Counted from the first letter of the stretch, positions 50,953 to 60,272 are shown. The stretch: DNA of 61,468 nt from Thermoanaerobaculia bacterium (GCA_947259925.1 CAMYOG010000032.1:1-61468), one strand, 5' to 3'. Notes: generated by a model from the letters alone, not told the origin. A program made the numbers and translations.

Positions 50953-52629
50953 ATGTCGACGCTACGCCGTGCGTGCCTCGTGGCTTGGATCCTGGTTCTG
51001 GGCGGCTGCGGCGCCCGCGGCGACGGGTCGGCACCAACCGAAGCCGAGACACTCGATCGCGTTTCTGGTGCCCTGCCCACCGCCTCCGTGGACACCAGGT
51101 ATGGTCCGGTGGTCGGCATCAGCTTTGACGGAGTCCACGTGTTTCGCGGGATCCCCTACGCCGCGCCACCGATGGGCGAGCACCGCTGGCGGCCGCCCAA
51201 GCCGCCCACGCCCTGGATCGAACCACTCCAGGCTGAGAGGTTCGGGGCCGCGTGCCCACAGCAGCTGTCTGAGCGCTTTCCTGCCTGGGCCCGAGAGCAT
51301 CTCGCCCACACCGGGATCAGCGAGGATTGTCTGACGCTCAACATCTGGCGCCCGGCGGAGCTGTCCGCGGGCGCGCTCCCAGTCATGGTCCACATTCACG
51401 GCAGCTCCTGGAAATACGCGTCGTCGTCCTGGCCCCTCTGGACAGGTGACTCGCTCGCGCGCGAGGGTGTCATCGTCGTGAGCTTCAACTACCGATTGGG
51501 CCTTTTGGGGCGGTTTGCGCATCCAGCGCTGAGCCGCGCTCAGGCTGGCGAGCTCCTGGCGAACTACGCCACGATGGATCAGATCGCTGCGCTGGAGTGG
51601 GTGCGGGACAACATCGCCTCGTTCGGCGGAGATCCCGGGAACGTGACCCTGTTCGGCCACTCGGCCGGCGGAACCTCCGTGGCCTTCCTAATGGTGACGC
51701 CACGGTCTGAAGGGTTGTTTCACAGAGCAATCGTCCAGTCGGGCGGCGTGCTGCTCGACGGCTCGAGGAGGCTTTCGGAGCTGGGGCCCGAAGGCCCGGT
51801 CCGAGCTTCAATGGAGCAAGTCGGACTCGAGATGGCGAAGCACTTCGGTATCAGGGGGAGCGACTCCGAAATCGTCGCGGCACTTCGTGCGCTGCAGCCG
51901 CAGGAGCTGGTGGACTATCTCCCAACGGAGACGCTGTTGAACCCGGTAGTGGATGGCGACCTCATCCCAGATGACATTGCACGCTTGTTTGAACAAGGCC
52001 GCCAGCACGCCGTGCCGTTCATCTCCGGAGCGACCAGCTGGGAATGGAACCAGATTGCCAGGCCGCCATTGATTGCCAAGTGGTTTATGGCAGGAGCGCT
52101 TCTCGAGGGTCTCGGTGCCGAGGACCTGAAGCCGCTGCCGCGTTCGTGGACTAGGGTCGGCGCCTCACAGCAGTGGTTCAACAACGGCGTCTTCTTCACC
52201 CCGATGCGCTTCCTAGCCAAGATGATGGGGCGTACCCAGGCGCCTGCCTGGCATTACCACGTCACCTACCAGCAGACCGCGATTCGAGGCAGCTACCCGG
52301 GCGCTCCGCACGGTCTAGACGTGCGCTTTCTTTTCGGCCACCTGAAAGAGAGCCCGGAGTTCAACAGTCCGGAGCCGATCGAACTCAGCCAGGAGGATCT
52401 CCGTTTCGGAAACACACTGCGAACGTACTGGCTCAACTTCGCCCGGACCGGTGATCCCAATGGCGCGGGCCTGCCGCACTGGCCTCGATTCGACCCGGCG
52501 GCTGGGAGTGATCTGACCCTCGAGTTGGGATCCAACATCCAGACGCGTGAGAACCTGAAGCAGCGAATGGCCGACGCGTTGGAGCGAAGGGCGCTCGCTC
52601 GACGGGCACGCTTCGAGTCGCCTGACTAG
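50953..52629 (+). CDS. Type-B carboxylesterase lipoprotein
   Basis: 558 residues from ATG 50953, chosen because it begins a lipoprotein signal ending LGGC (RACLVAWILVLGGC). Alpha/beta-hydrolase features are VFRGIPYAAPPMGEHRWRPP, EDCLTLNIWRP, MVHIHGSSW (oxyanion region, HGSS instead of the usual HGGG), FGGDPGNVTLFGHSAGGTSV with nucleophile GHSAGG, and the late His in GAPHGLDVRFLFG. Length is typical. It probably hydrolyses esters at the cell surface. Its 3' end overlaps the convergent M23 frame by 197 nt. Confidence 0.9.
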   Translation: MSTLRRACLVAWILVLGGCGARGDGSAPTEAETLDRVSGALPTASVDTRYGPVVGISFDGVHVFRGIPYAAPPMGEHRWRPPKPPTPWIEPLQAERFGAACPQQLSERFPAWAREHLAHTGISEDCLTLNIWRPAELSAGALPVMVHIHGSSWKYASSSWPLWTGDSLAREGVIVVSFNYRLGLLGRFAHPALSRAQAGELLANYATMDQIAALEWVRDNIASFGGDPGNVTLFGHSAGGTSVAFLMVTPRSEGLFHRAIVQSGGVLLDGSRRLSELGPEGPVRASMEQVGLEMAKHFGIRGSDSEIVAALRALQPQELVDYLPTETLLNPVVDGDLIPDDIARLFEQGRQHAVPFISGATSWEWNQIARPPLIAKWFMAGALLEGLGAEDLKPLPRSWTRVGASQQWFNNGVFFTPMRFLAKMMGRTQAPAWHYHVTYQQTAIRGSYPGAPHGLDVRFLFGHLKESPEFNSPEPIELSQEDLRFGNTLRTYWLNFARTGDPNGAGLPHWPRFDPAAGSDLTLELGSNIQTRENLKQRMADALERRALARRARFESPD

Positions 52630-53644
52630 CCGAGGCAGGGTCCCCGGAACAACCACCGCGGTGAAGGCGCCCGTGAGGACTCGGTAACGATGACCAGGCC
52701 TTAGAGCGCCTTCTGCCTATGGATCGGCTGGGCTGTACGCCGAGCTCAGACCCTCGAGACACCAGGATACTGTTGACCGACAGCGTCCGTCCCCCAAAGC
52801 TGAGAACCGTATCTCGCCCATTGGTCTTCGCATCTATGTGCAAGTGGGGCTCGAGGGTGAGACCCGAGTTCCCAACTGTGCCCAGCTTCTGCCCCACCTC
52901 GACCCTTTCCCCGGTCTGCACGGTGATGCTGCCTTGCTTCATATGAGCCATTGAAACCTCGGTTCCTGCGCAATCCAGGACGACGTGGTTCCCCTTCCGG
53001 TGCTGCCTGTCCGGCTTCCCAGGAGGGTTGTCCGCCAGGCCGTCACGAGCCGCTAGGACTCTCCCGTCGCACGGACTGGAAACGGCCTCTCCAAAGATCT
53101 CGTATGCCCCGAGCTCGGACGGAGCGAAACCGCTCGCACGGTTACCGAACCAGTTCAGCTTCACGATGTCCAGCGCTTGCGGGTTTCCGCTCATCGCATG
53201 AAAAGGACTCGTGACCAGGCTGCCGCCCTGAAGTACCTAGTAGACACCGTCGCGAAGCGGAAAAGTACATTCCAGAATCGTCTGCTTTCGCGATACCGGG
53301 AAGATGATCCACACCGTCAGCGATGAGAAGACTAGGACCAAGCAGCCCGGCACCAGGAGTCGTCCCTTCCACAGCTTGAGCCGATCCACGCTGCTGGTTC
53401 TGCCCCGCTTGAGCTTTCGAGACGAGTAGATTGCCGCTGCCGCGAACAACCCGAGTAGAAGATAGCGAAGGTAGACGCTTGTCAAAGCCCAGGGGCCCGC
53501 CAAGAAGGAGAGAGTAACTATGCTTCCGCTGGCCAACAAGTGCGCTATCCACTCGGATCGCGACTCAGGTAGGCCACGATACAGCCATAGGGTAGCGACC
53601 GCCGAAAGAGCGAAGGGCCCCCAAGCCAGAACGTGCACGGTCAT
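52433..53644 (-). pseudogene. M23-family membrane peptidase with in-frame amber codon
   Basis: From ATG 53644 there are about four N-terminal transmembrane helices (LAWGPFALSAVATLWLY, WIAHLLASGSIVTLSFLAG, LLGLFAAAAIYSS, LLVPGCLVLVFSSLTVWI), then FPLRDGVY followed by TAG (53237-53239). The same frame continues VLQGGSLVTSPFHAMSGNPQ and ALDIVKLN, which carries the His and Asp zinc ligands. It ends with AHMKQGSI and EPHLHIDA (HxH). One base change at the TAG would restore the gene. The catalytic part could only be made by readthrough or a restart at ATG 53194. The frame also runs on past the usual end (about 52730) to 52433, suggesting the natural stop was lost. Confidence 0.8.
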
Positions 53645-53676
53645 CGTGGAGACCTCAAGCGCCCTGCAAACGCTTG

Positions 53677-55008
53677 TTAGTGAGTACGAGCGGGGTCATC
53701 AGGAACCTGAGAGCCAGATCGCCGCTGCCATCGCGGAAGGGTCGCGACAGCCTCAAGACCTCGGAGCTGGCGGTTAAGAAGCTCGAGCCTACCTCCGTGG
53801 AGTTCGACGATGCGCCGGCAGAGGTTCAGTCCGATGCCGTAGCCGACGCCGTGACCACGGGCCTTGTCGAGCTTGACGAACGGTTCGCAAACCCGTTCTT
53901 CCTGCCCGGCCGGAATCCCGATGCCGTCGTCGACGACTCGGAGGATCACGTGGTCGTTGTCGGTCTCGAGCTCGAGCGCGACCGGCCGGCTGTCCGAGCG
54001 CGAGAACTTGACTGCGTTGTCGACGAGGTTCTGGATCAGGAGCTTCAGGAGAACTGGATCGGCATACATCGTTACCGGTGCCTTGGAGGTGAGCTCGACT
54101 CCCGGGGCACGGTTGGCGAAGGAGGCAGCTACGTCGCGCGCCACGGCATCCAGATCGATCTCTCCTCCAGCGAGTCGGCCCGCCCTGCTGCGCAGCGCCT
54201 CTCGTTCCAGCAGCACGGCGACCAGCTTTTCCATCTCCCGGACATCACGGACCAATGCGACCTTTTTGTCGCCTGGGTCCACGAACTCGAGAGCGACCTT
54301 CATACGCGCGAGCGGCGAGCGGAGCTCGTGACTCACGTCGACTAGCAGGCGCTCGCGGTCGGCGATCATCTCCCGTACTCGGTCGGTCATCTTGTTGAAT
54401 GACTCGGCGACGCGACCGATCTCGTCGGCGCGAACAACCGGCACTCTGGCATTCAAGTCTCCTCGAGCTACCGCGTCGACGCCTCTATTGAGCAGGCCCA
54501 GTGGTTTGAGCTGGCGCTGGAGGAACCAGAAGGCAGTACCCATGACCGCGCAGACCGTGATCAGGAGACCAGCGAGTAAGGAGAAGTGAACACGCCGCGA
54601 AGACGTCTGTGTCCAGAAGAAAGTCGCCCGGTCCCCGTTCGGGTTCGACCGCACGGTGCGAAGCGAGTTATAGCGGCGTGTTGAAGAGGGTGGGATTGAA
54701 ACCGGCGAAAGAGACTCGCCCAGGGCGTCGAACGCGAATGGAGCCGCATCGGCGGGCTCGACCAGGATTGCTACCCGATGCTGCTTGGCGATCCGCGCCC
54801 AGGTCGCGGCATTCGCTTCGGCAAACCCAGTTTCAGCGAGGACGTTGCTGTACGGGGCCAGTATTTGACGGATGATCGCGTCGGTGTGGTGGCTGATGCC
54901 GATTCCGTAGAAGGTGGCTCCGACCAGGGTCACTCCGGCGATGACGGCCAAGCCCGTCAGCCGAAAGCGCGAGACGACGCTGGCGTTGTCAGGAATCGGA
55001 CACCCCAA
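53677..55008 (-). CDS. Sensor histidine kinase (OmpR-partner type)
   Basis: 443 residues. The first transmembrane helix is LTGLAVIAGVTLVGATFYGI and the second LLAGLLITVCAVMGTAFWFL, flanking a periplasmic sensor of about 110 residues. A HAMP linker (RGVDAVARGDLNARVPVVRA) leads to the phosphoacceptor box LVDVSHELRSPLARMKVALE and to N (LIQNLVDNAVKFS), G1 (VVDDGIGIP), F (CEPFVKLDKARGHG) and G2 (GYGIGLNLC) boxes, all intact. The start overlaps the response regulator gene by 20 nt, so they form a two-component system. Confidence 0.94.
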   Translation of the reverse strand: MGCPIPDNASVVSRFRLTGLAVIAGVTLVGATFYGIGISHHTDAIIRQILAPYSNVLAETGFAEANAATWARIAKQHRVAILVEPADAAPFAFDALGESLSPVSIPPSSTRRYNSLRTVRSNPNGDRATFFWTQTSSRRVHFSLLAGLLITVCAVMGTAFWFLQRQLKPLGLLNRGVDAVARGDLNARVPVVRADEIGRVAESFNKMTDRVREMIADRERLLVDVSHELRSPLARMKVALEFVDPGDKKVALVRDVREMEKLVAVLLEREALRSRAGRLAGGEIDLDAVARDVAASFANRAPGVELTSKAPVTMYADPVLLKLLIQNLVDNAVKFSRSDSRPVALELETDNDHVILRVVDDGIGIPAGQEERVCEPFVKLDKARGHGVGYGIGLNLCRRIVELHGGRLELLNRQLRGLEAVATLPRWQRRSGSQVPDDPARTH

Positions 55009-55684
55009 CGAACTGATAGCCGGCGCTCCGGATGGTCTTGATGAAGCGAGGCGATCGCGAATCGTCCATGAGCTTCTTGCGCAAGCGGCTGATCAGCATG
55101 TCCACGGACCGGTCGTAGACGGTGGAGTCGTCGCCCCCTAGCCTGTTCAGGAGCGTCTCCCGTGGCATCACCCGTCCGCGGCTCCCCATGAGGATCCGTA
55201 GCAGCTCAAATTCGTTCGTGGTCAAGTCGATCTCGCTGCCGTCCAGAGTGACTCGCCGAGTCTCGGTGTCCAGAGCCAGACCGGAGGCGGAGATCTTTCG
55301 TAAGGTCGTCTCCCGTGTTCGTCGCAGTAGAGCCTCGACGCGGGCCACGAGTTCCCGGGGCTCAAAGGGTTTTGGCAGGTAGTCGTCCGCGCCGAGCTCG
55401 AGACCGAGCACCCGGTCGGGTAGGTCGCCACGAGCGGTCAACATGATGATCGGGACATCGCTCTCGTCGCGGGCCTCGCGGCAGAGCTCCATTCCGTCTG
55501 CGTCGGGCAGCATGACGTCGAGAAGCAAGAGATCGGGAGCGTCGCGGCGCAGGAGGTGGCGTCCCTCGGCAGCGCTGGTTGCCGTGCTCAGCCGGTGGCC
55601 GAAACCGGCGAAGTACTCCGCCAGAAGCTCACCGAGCGCATCGTCGTCGATCAAGAGGATCCGAAGCCGTTCGCCGCCCTTCAT
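54989..55684 (-). CDS. OmpR-family response regulator
   Basis: 231 residues from ATG 55684. The receiver domain has the acidic pocket LLIDDDA (13-15), phosphoacceptor Asp56 in LLLLDVMLPDADG, MLTARGD and DDYLPKPFEP. The C-terminal winged helix shows LTTNEFELLRILMGSRGRVM, SVDMLISRLRKKL and KTIRSAGYQF. It precedes and overlaps its kinase. Targets unknown; the downstream M23 peptidase gene (32 nt after the kinase stop) may be in the same operon, which would suggest an envelope stress circuit. Confidence 0.95.
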   Translation of the reverse strand: MKGGERLRILLIDDDALGELLAEYFAGFGHRLSTATSAAEGRHLLRRDAPDLLLLDVMLPDADGMELCREARDESDVPIIMLTARGDLPDRVLGLELGADDYLPKPFEPRELVARVEALLRRTRETTLRKISASGLALDTETRRVTLDGSEIDLTTNEFELLRILMGSRGRVMPRETLLNRLGGDDSTVYDRSVDMLISRLRKKLMDDSRSPRFIKTIRSAGYQFVGVSDS

Positions 55685-55718
55685 CGTCCTACACACGAGG
55701 ATAACCCCGTGAGCCCAG

Positions 55719-56957
55719 CTAGCCCAGGTCGAAGGCCGTGATGTATTGTCGGTCGCGAACGTAGAGCGTCCGGTCGACAATCGTCGGCACGGTCCACGCG
55801 ACCCCGTCGAGCAGCTGAGTTTCGGCGTGGACGACTAGTTCGTCTGGGGTCGGAGTAGCGAGGTAGAGCACGCCGTTCTCGTCCAAGATCACCAGCTTGC
55901 CGTCTGCGATGATGCAGTTGGCCTTGGCGAAGCCGCGCTCACGCCAGGCGATCTCGCCGGTGCGGGCATTGACCGCGATCATGAACGCCGGCGAGGTGAC
56001 GCCGGTCGAACCGTAGATCCAGTCGCCATTGCGGACCGAGGCGACGTGGTAAAGCTGGATCGCACGCTTCGACCAGATCTCCTCGACACCGATCTTTTCG
56101 CCGTCGCGCACCAGGCGTAAGGTACGGGCACCGGCCTGTGGCGAGGAGAGGAATAGCCTGTCGCGCCCGACCTCTATCGGCATGCTGATGTTGTGACCCC
56201 ATTGATTGCGGTGCGGGTAGCGCCAGCGGAGCGCGCCGCTGTCGGGGTCGGCGCCGATTAGCTCTTCGGCCATGAAGATGACGATCTGGGGCTTGCCGGC
56301 GATCTCGAGGATGCGCGGCGATGAGTAGCTGTTGCGAAAGCTCTGGCTACGCCAGCGCACAGCGCCCGTCTGCTGGTCGAAAGCGACAAGCGCGGCGTTG
56401 TTGCCACCGACCGGCATGATTACCATGTCCCGGTACGCCACCGGGCTCGAGGCGTAGCCGTGGTCAAGGCGGTTACCGGAGAGCTCGGTTCCCCACAGGT
56501 CCCGGCGCCATTGCAGCACGCCGTCGGCGAGGCGCAGGGCGTGTACCCTGCCAGTCACACCAACTGCGAAGATCAGTTCCCCCGCGACGAGTGGCGTCGA
56601 ACGCGGCCCCTCGCCGTAGTGTGGGAGGCCTTCGTAGGGCGGCGGAACGTAGCGGTACTCCCAGATAGTCTCGCCGGATGCGGCCTGGAGACAGACGATG
56701 ACCTCATGGTCCCCTTTGCGGTACATCGTGTAGAGCCTGTCGCGGTCGAAGAGCACAGCCGAGTAGCCGTCACCGAGCTCGCGGCGCCACAGTCGCCGGG
56801 GCTGATCGTCCGCCCAGTCCGTGGCAAGGCCCGTGGTCGGAGCGCGGAAGTCGCGATCGGGACCGCCCCACTGAGGCCAGCTCGACGTTTCTGCAGCGAG
56901 CGCGACTGGCACAGCGGCAGCGATCGCCGCCAAGAACACTCTGGCGACGCGGGTCAT
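55719..56957 (-). CDS. PQQ-binding-like beta-propeller protein
   Basis: 412 residues from ATG 56957, which overlaps the upstream stop (ATGA). The signal peptide is RVARVFLAAIAAAVPVALAAE. Repeats of the PQQ/quinoprotein-propeller type are visible: WPQWGGPDRDFRAPT, VICLQAASGETIWEYRY-like, HALRLADGVLQWRRDLW, VAFDQQTGAVRWRSQSF, IGADPDSGALRWRYP and IAVNARTGEIAWRERGF. Such proteins are mostly non-enzymatic outer propellers, and no dehydrogenase active-site set is obvious. It is coupled to a small Cys-rich secreted protein gene. Confidence 0.88.
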   Translation of the reverse strand: MTRVARVFLAAIAAAVPVALAAETSSWPQWGGPDRDFRAPTTGLATDWADDQPRRLWRRELGDGYSAVLFDRDRLYTMYRKGDHEVIVCLQAASGETIWEYRYVPPPYEGLPHYGEGPRSTPLVAGELIFAVGVTGRVHALRLADGVLQWRRDLWGTELSGNRLDHGYASSPVAYRDMVIMPVGGNNAALVAFDQQTGAVRWRSQSFRNSYSSPRILEIAGKPQIVIFMAEELIGADPDSGALRWRYPHRNQWGHNISMPIEVGRDRLFLSSPQAGARTLRLVRDGEKIGVEEIWSKRAIQLYHVASVRNGDWIYGSTGVTSPAFMIAVNARTGEIAWRERGFAKANCIIADGKLVILDENGVLYLATPTPDELVVHAETQLLDGVAWTVPTIVDRTLYVRDRQYITAFDLG

Positions 56958-57490
56958 TGGGTGTCCGCTCCGCACTGATCGAAGAGAGCACGACAGGCCT
57001 TGTGGTCGGTCGCCTCGCCCCTCAGCGAATAGCGTTCGTATACGCCGTCTCGCATACAGGCCAGGCGCTCTCGGTGATCCTTGCGCTCCGAATCGAGCGC
57101 GTCGCCGAGGTGGGACTCACAACGGTCCGCCAGGGCCTCACCGAGCTCGACTAGTAGATCGACTCCGGAGCAGTGGATCTTGAAGATGTTGTCGCACCAG
57201 GGAACGGGGATCGGCACCGCCATATGCCGCACATTGTTGGCCATGCAGGCTCCCAGCTCGACTGCGTCCTCCGCCAGGTCGCGACCGAGTTCGGTCGCCA
57301 GGGTCTCGATGCGATAGGTTACGGCGACCCAATCGATGCACTCGGCGCGCGTCAGGCCCGGCTTGGCGCCGGTCTCGGCTTGTGGGCCGGGGTGATGGAT
57401 CGCTTCGAGACCGTCGTGACTATGGATGACGATCGCCGCCAGCGACAGGAGGGCGAGGGCGAGTGCTGAGGCCAGCGTGAGCTTCTTCAT
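56954..57490 (-). CDS. Exported Cys-rich protein of unknown function
   Basis: 178 residues from ATG 57490, chosen because it begins a standard signal peptide (KKLTLASALALALLSLAAIVI). A longer upstream frame has no support. The mature part is helical, with about eight Cys spaced through it (RAECIDW, LGACMAN, PWCDNIFKIHCSG, DRCESH, LACMRD, KACRALFDQC), suggesting a disulfide-stabilised helical bundle. No family recognised. The stop overlaps the PQQ-propeller start, so the two are likely coexpressed partners. Confidence 0.72.
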   Translation of the reverse strand: MKKLTLASALALALLSLAAIVIHSHDGLEAIHHPGPQAETGAKPGLTRAECIDWVAVTYRIETLATELGRDLAEDAVELGACMANNVRHMAVPIPVPWCDNIFKIHCSGVDLLVELGEALADRCESHLGDALDSERKDHRERLACMRDGVYERYSLRGEATDHKACRALFDQCGADTQ

Positions 57491-57787
57491 GGCGGCTATT
57501 CTGGCTAGCGCCTGTAACAGGGTGATTCCTGGACCGTAACGCTTTGTAACAGTCGTCCGGGCCGCGGGGCTTTCGCGGTACGTAGGGCTCATCCAGAGCG
57601 TGAAGCGGCCGTTGACCCGCTCGCGAGGCGGCCCCGCTCGCTCCCGGCGGCGGTACGTGCTAGCTTCTGGAGAGGCCATCGGGAAAGGGATGAGCCGTGG
57701 CGCCTCGAGGGAGCGAGCCGCTTGGTGTCCGGGCTGGACAGACTGCTCCGTCGGAGCCTCTCACCGCCCCTCGGAGCTCGGTCCGGC

Positions 57788-58522
57788 ATGAGATTCGTCG
57801 TATCTTTTCTTCGGACAGGTCTCGGTAGCGCGCGCGAGCTAGCGCCGGTGGTCGGCGTCGTTGCGTTCTTCCAGATCGCCGTTCTGCGCCAGCCTTTCCC
57901 GAACCTGGCGGAGATGGTCTTCGGCCTGGTGTTGATCCTGGTCGGCTTGACCCTCTTCGTGCGCGGTCTGGAGATGGGACTCTTTCCACTCGGGGAATCG
58001 ATGGCCTGGGACTTCGCACGAAAGGGTCAGCTCTGGTGGCTGCTGGCCTTCGCGTTCGCTCTCGGTTTCGGAACCACCGTTGCCGAGCCGGCGCTGATCG
58101 CGGTGTCTCGAGAAGCGGCCGCGGCCGCGGCGCTCTCCGGAGTGATCCCGGACAGTAGTGAGGCCGCGGCGCGCTACGCCATGGCGCTGCGGGCGACAGT
58201 GGCGGTGTCCGTAGGATGCGCGGTGGGCTTCGGCGTCCTTCGCATCGTCAAGGGCTGGCCGCTTCACTGGCTGATCATCGGAGGCTACGGCGTGGTCGCC
58301 GGGCTGACCGAGCTCGCACCTCCCGAGATCATCGGCATTGCCTACGATTCCGGGGGGGTGACGACGTCGACGATCACCGTTCCCCTGGTGACGGCTCTCG
58401 GGATCGGCCTGTCCTCCTCGATTCGCGGGCGACGACCGATGGTCGACGGGTTCGGACTCATCGCGTTCGCTTCGCTGGCGCCGATTCTCTTCGTTCTCCT
58501 CTACGGGATTCTCACCCAATGA
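57788..58522 (+). CDS. DUF1538 membrane protein, first of a pair
   Basis: 244 residues from ATG 57788. About six to seven transmembrane helices. Family signatures are [57 protein letters not shown], and [20 protein letters not shown] followed by [16 protein letters not shown]1538 proteins are uncharacterised permease-like membrane proteins. The stop overlaps the start of a second DUF1538 gene, followed by PII-like and CBS genes, all coupled by 4-nt overlaps. I infer a two-subunit transporter with nucleotide-sensing regulators. Confidence 0.88.
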   Translation: MRFVVSFLRTGLGSARELAPVVGVVAFFQIAVLRQPFPNLAEMVFGLVLILVGLTLFVRGLEMGLFPLGESMAWDFARKGQLWWLLAFAFALGFGTTVAEPALIAVSREAAAAAALSGVIPDSSEAAARYAMALRATVAVSVGCAVGFGVLRIVKGWPLHWLIIGGYGVVAGLTELAPPEIIGIAYDSGGVTTSTITVPLVTALGIGLSSSIRGRRPMVDGFGLIAFASLAPILFVLLYGILTQ

Positions 58523-59322
58523 CCGAGTTGGTCGTCAGGGTCCTCGTGGGCACGCTGCGCGACGTCCTACCCGTGGCCGTGATCATCCTCGGCTTCCAGG
58601 TGTTCGTGCTGAGGCGGCCGGTCAGAAACCCCAGGCGTATCGCGATCGGCCTGGTGTACGTCGTGCTTGGTCTCGCCCTGTTCCTGCTGGGCCTCGAGGA
58701 GGCCTTGTTCCCGATTGGGCGGGCGATGGCCGAGCAGCTGACGGCACCCGGTTTCGTGGCGACTGCAGGGGTCGAGTCCGGCTCGGTTCCTCATTGGCTC
58801 GACTACTACTGGGTCTACCTGTTCGCGTTCGCGATCGGCTTCTCGACGACTCTCGCCGAGCCGGCGCTGATAGCTGTCGCCATCAAGGCGCATGAGGTCT
58901 CCGGTGGCGCCGTGGAGGTCTGGCAGCTACGCGTCGCGGTGGCCCTTGGCGTCGCCGTCGGGATCATGTTGGGGGCATACCGGATCGTGGTCGGCCACCC
59001 GATCCACCTCTACATGGTCGGGGGTTACCTGCTCGTCGTCGTCCAGACTTGGTTCGCTCCGCGCGAGATCATTCCGCTCGCCTACGATTCGGGAGGTGTG
59101 ACGACGTCCACGGTCACCGTCCCACTGGTGGCGGCGCTCGGCCTTGGTCTCGCGGAAACCGTGCCGGGGCGCAATCCGATCGTCGACGGGTTCGGGCTCA
59201 TCGCTTTCGCCAGTCTTTTTCCCATCGTAGCCGTCATAGCCTATGCTCAGTTGGCCGCATTGGCCGGACGGCGACGCCGAAGGCCCGAGGGCAACGGGCC
59301 GCGACAGAGAAGGAGAGCATGA
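58519..59322 (+). CDS. DUF1538 membrane protein, second of a pair
   Basis: 267 residues from ATG 58519, overlapping the first DUF1538 stop (ATGA). It shows the same blocks in the same order ([90 protein letters not shown]). It thus arose by duplication but keeps a longer central loop and a basic C-terminal tail ([17 protein letters not shown]). A heterodimer with the upstream protein is likely. Confidence 0.88.
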   Translation: MTELVVRVLVGTLRDVLPVAVIILGFQVFVLRRPVRNPRRIAIGLVYVVLGLALFLLGLEEALFPIGRAMAEQLTAPGFVATAGVESGSVPHWLDYYWVYLFAFAIGFSTTLAEPALIAVAIKAHEVSGGAVEVWQLRVAVALGVAVGIMLGAYRIVVGHPIHLYMVGGYLLVVVQTWFAPREIIPLAYDSGGVTTSTVTVPLVAALGLGLAETVPGRNPIVDGFGLIAFASLFPIVAVIAYAQLAALAGRRRRRPEGNGPRQRRRA

Positions 59323-59672
59323 TGCACTTCAAGTTGATCACTGCGTTTGTCGACGATCGCAAGACCGAGGCGGTTGCAGAGGCGGCTCGCGAGGCCGGCG
59401 CCACCGGCATCACGGTCGTCAGCAGCGCCCGCGGAGAGGGACTCGTTCCGGGCAAGACTTTCCTCGGCCTCTCGCTCGAGGAGCAACGCGACGTCCTGCT
59501 GCTCGTAGTGGAGGAGCATTTGGCCAGGCATGTCCTCGAGACGATCTGCGAGGTCGGTGAGTTCGATAGCGTACCCGGGCGTGGGATCGCGATTCAGACA
59601 GATGTCGAGGACGCCGTCGGCGTCTCGCACCAGGTCGACGAGCTCAAGGCTGTCGTCGAGGAGGAGCTGTGA
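59319..59672 (+). CDS. PII-like (GlnB-fold) regulatory protein with short T-loop
   Basis: 117 residues. ATG 59319 overlaps the previous stop, with AGGAGAG upstream. The ferredoxin-like fold is visible as FKLITAFVDDRKTEAVAEAA, GATGITVVSSARGEGLVPGK, LLLVVEEHLARHVLETI and GRGIAIQTDVEDAVGV. The loop that in GlnB carries the uridylylated Tyr is shorter and lacks a Tyr, so control is probably by ligand binding only. Its place in a transporter operon parallels AmtB-GlnK and SbtA-SbtB pairs. Confidence 0.82.
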   Translation: MMHFKLITAFVDDRKTEAVAEAAREAGATGITVVSSARGEGLVPGKTFLGLSLEEQRDVLLLVVEEHLARHVLETICEVGEFDSVPGRGIAIQTDVEDAVGVSHQVDELKAVVEEEL

Positions 59673-60079
59673 ACAACGAGACGATAGTCACGGTGGCTGA
59701 CGTGATGACCCAGGAGTTCATCCTCATCGACGGTCTCGCGACCGTGCACGAGGCGCTGGCGGCCCTGGAGGCCAAGTCCGTCAGGTGCCTGATCGTCGAG
59801 AAGCGGCACGAGGCCGACGAGTTCGGGATCGTCACGATGTCCGACATAGCCCGCCAGGTCATCGCCCGCGACCGGTCCCCGATGCGGGTGAATGTCTACG
59901 AGATCATGACCAAGCCTCTGATCAGCGTGCGCCCGAAGATGAACATCCGCTACACGGCCAGGATGTTCGACTCGTTCGGTCTGCGCCTGGCACCGGTGCT
60001 GCGGCGGGGCGAGGTGCTGGGAATCGTCAGCTACTACGAGATCGTCAAGGGCTCGATGCGAATCGAAGCGGGTTCGTAG
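59669..60079 (+). CDS. CBS-pair protein
   Basis: 136 residues from GTG 59669, overlapping the PII-like stop (GTGA). Two CBS motifs are visible: VADVMTQEFILIDGLATVHE with EFGIVTMSDIARQVIA, and VYEIMTKPLISVRPKMNIRY with VLGIVSYYEIVKGS. CBS pairs bind adenine nucleotides. As last gene of the DUF1538-DUF1538-PII-CBS operon it probably acts as an energy sensor for the transporter (inference). Confidence 0.9.
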   Translation: MNNETIVTVADVMTQEFILIDGLATVHEALAALEAKSVRCLIVEKRHEADEFGIVTMSDIARQVIARDRSPMRVNVYEIMTKPLISVRPKMNIRYTARMFDSFGLRLAPVLRRGEVLGIVSYYEIVKGSMRIEAGS

Positions 60080-60215
60080 GATCGGCGTGGTTACCCCGAG
60101 GGCGAGGATTTCGTCGCTCACAGCCAGGGTCCACGGGAGCGGGGACAGCTGTTTCATAATCGACAGCTCAAAGCTGCTGCGGCCGACGAACTGAATACTG
60201 AAAACAGATCGCTTA

Positions 60216-60266
60216 TGGAGCCGACGAGCGGACTCGAACCGCTGACCTGCTGATTACGAATCAGTC
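60216..60266 (-). repeat. tRNA-Thr(CGT) 3'-half copy 3 (att-like)
   Basis: On the minus strand the sequence reads CTGATTCGTAATCAG (complete anticodon arm, anticodon CGT), variable loop, T-arm AGCGG-TTCGAGT-CCGCT, acceptor strand and CCA. The D-arm and 5' acceptor strand are not present upstream (60267-60320). It is therefore not a functional tRNA but a third att-like copy, and the right end of the 48.3-60.2 kb interval. Confidence 0.82.
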
Positions 60267-60272
60267 GTCATC

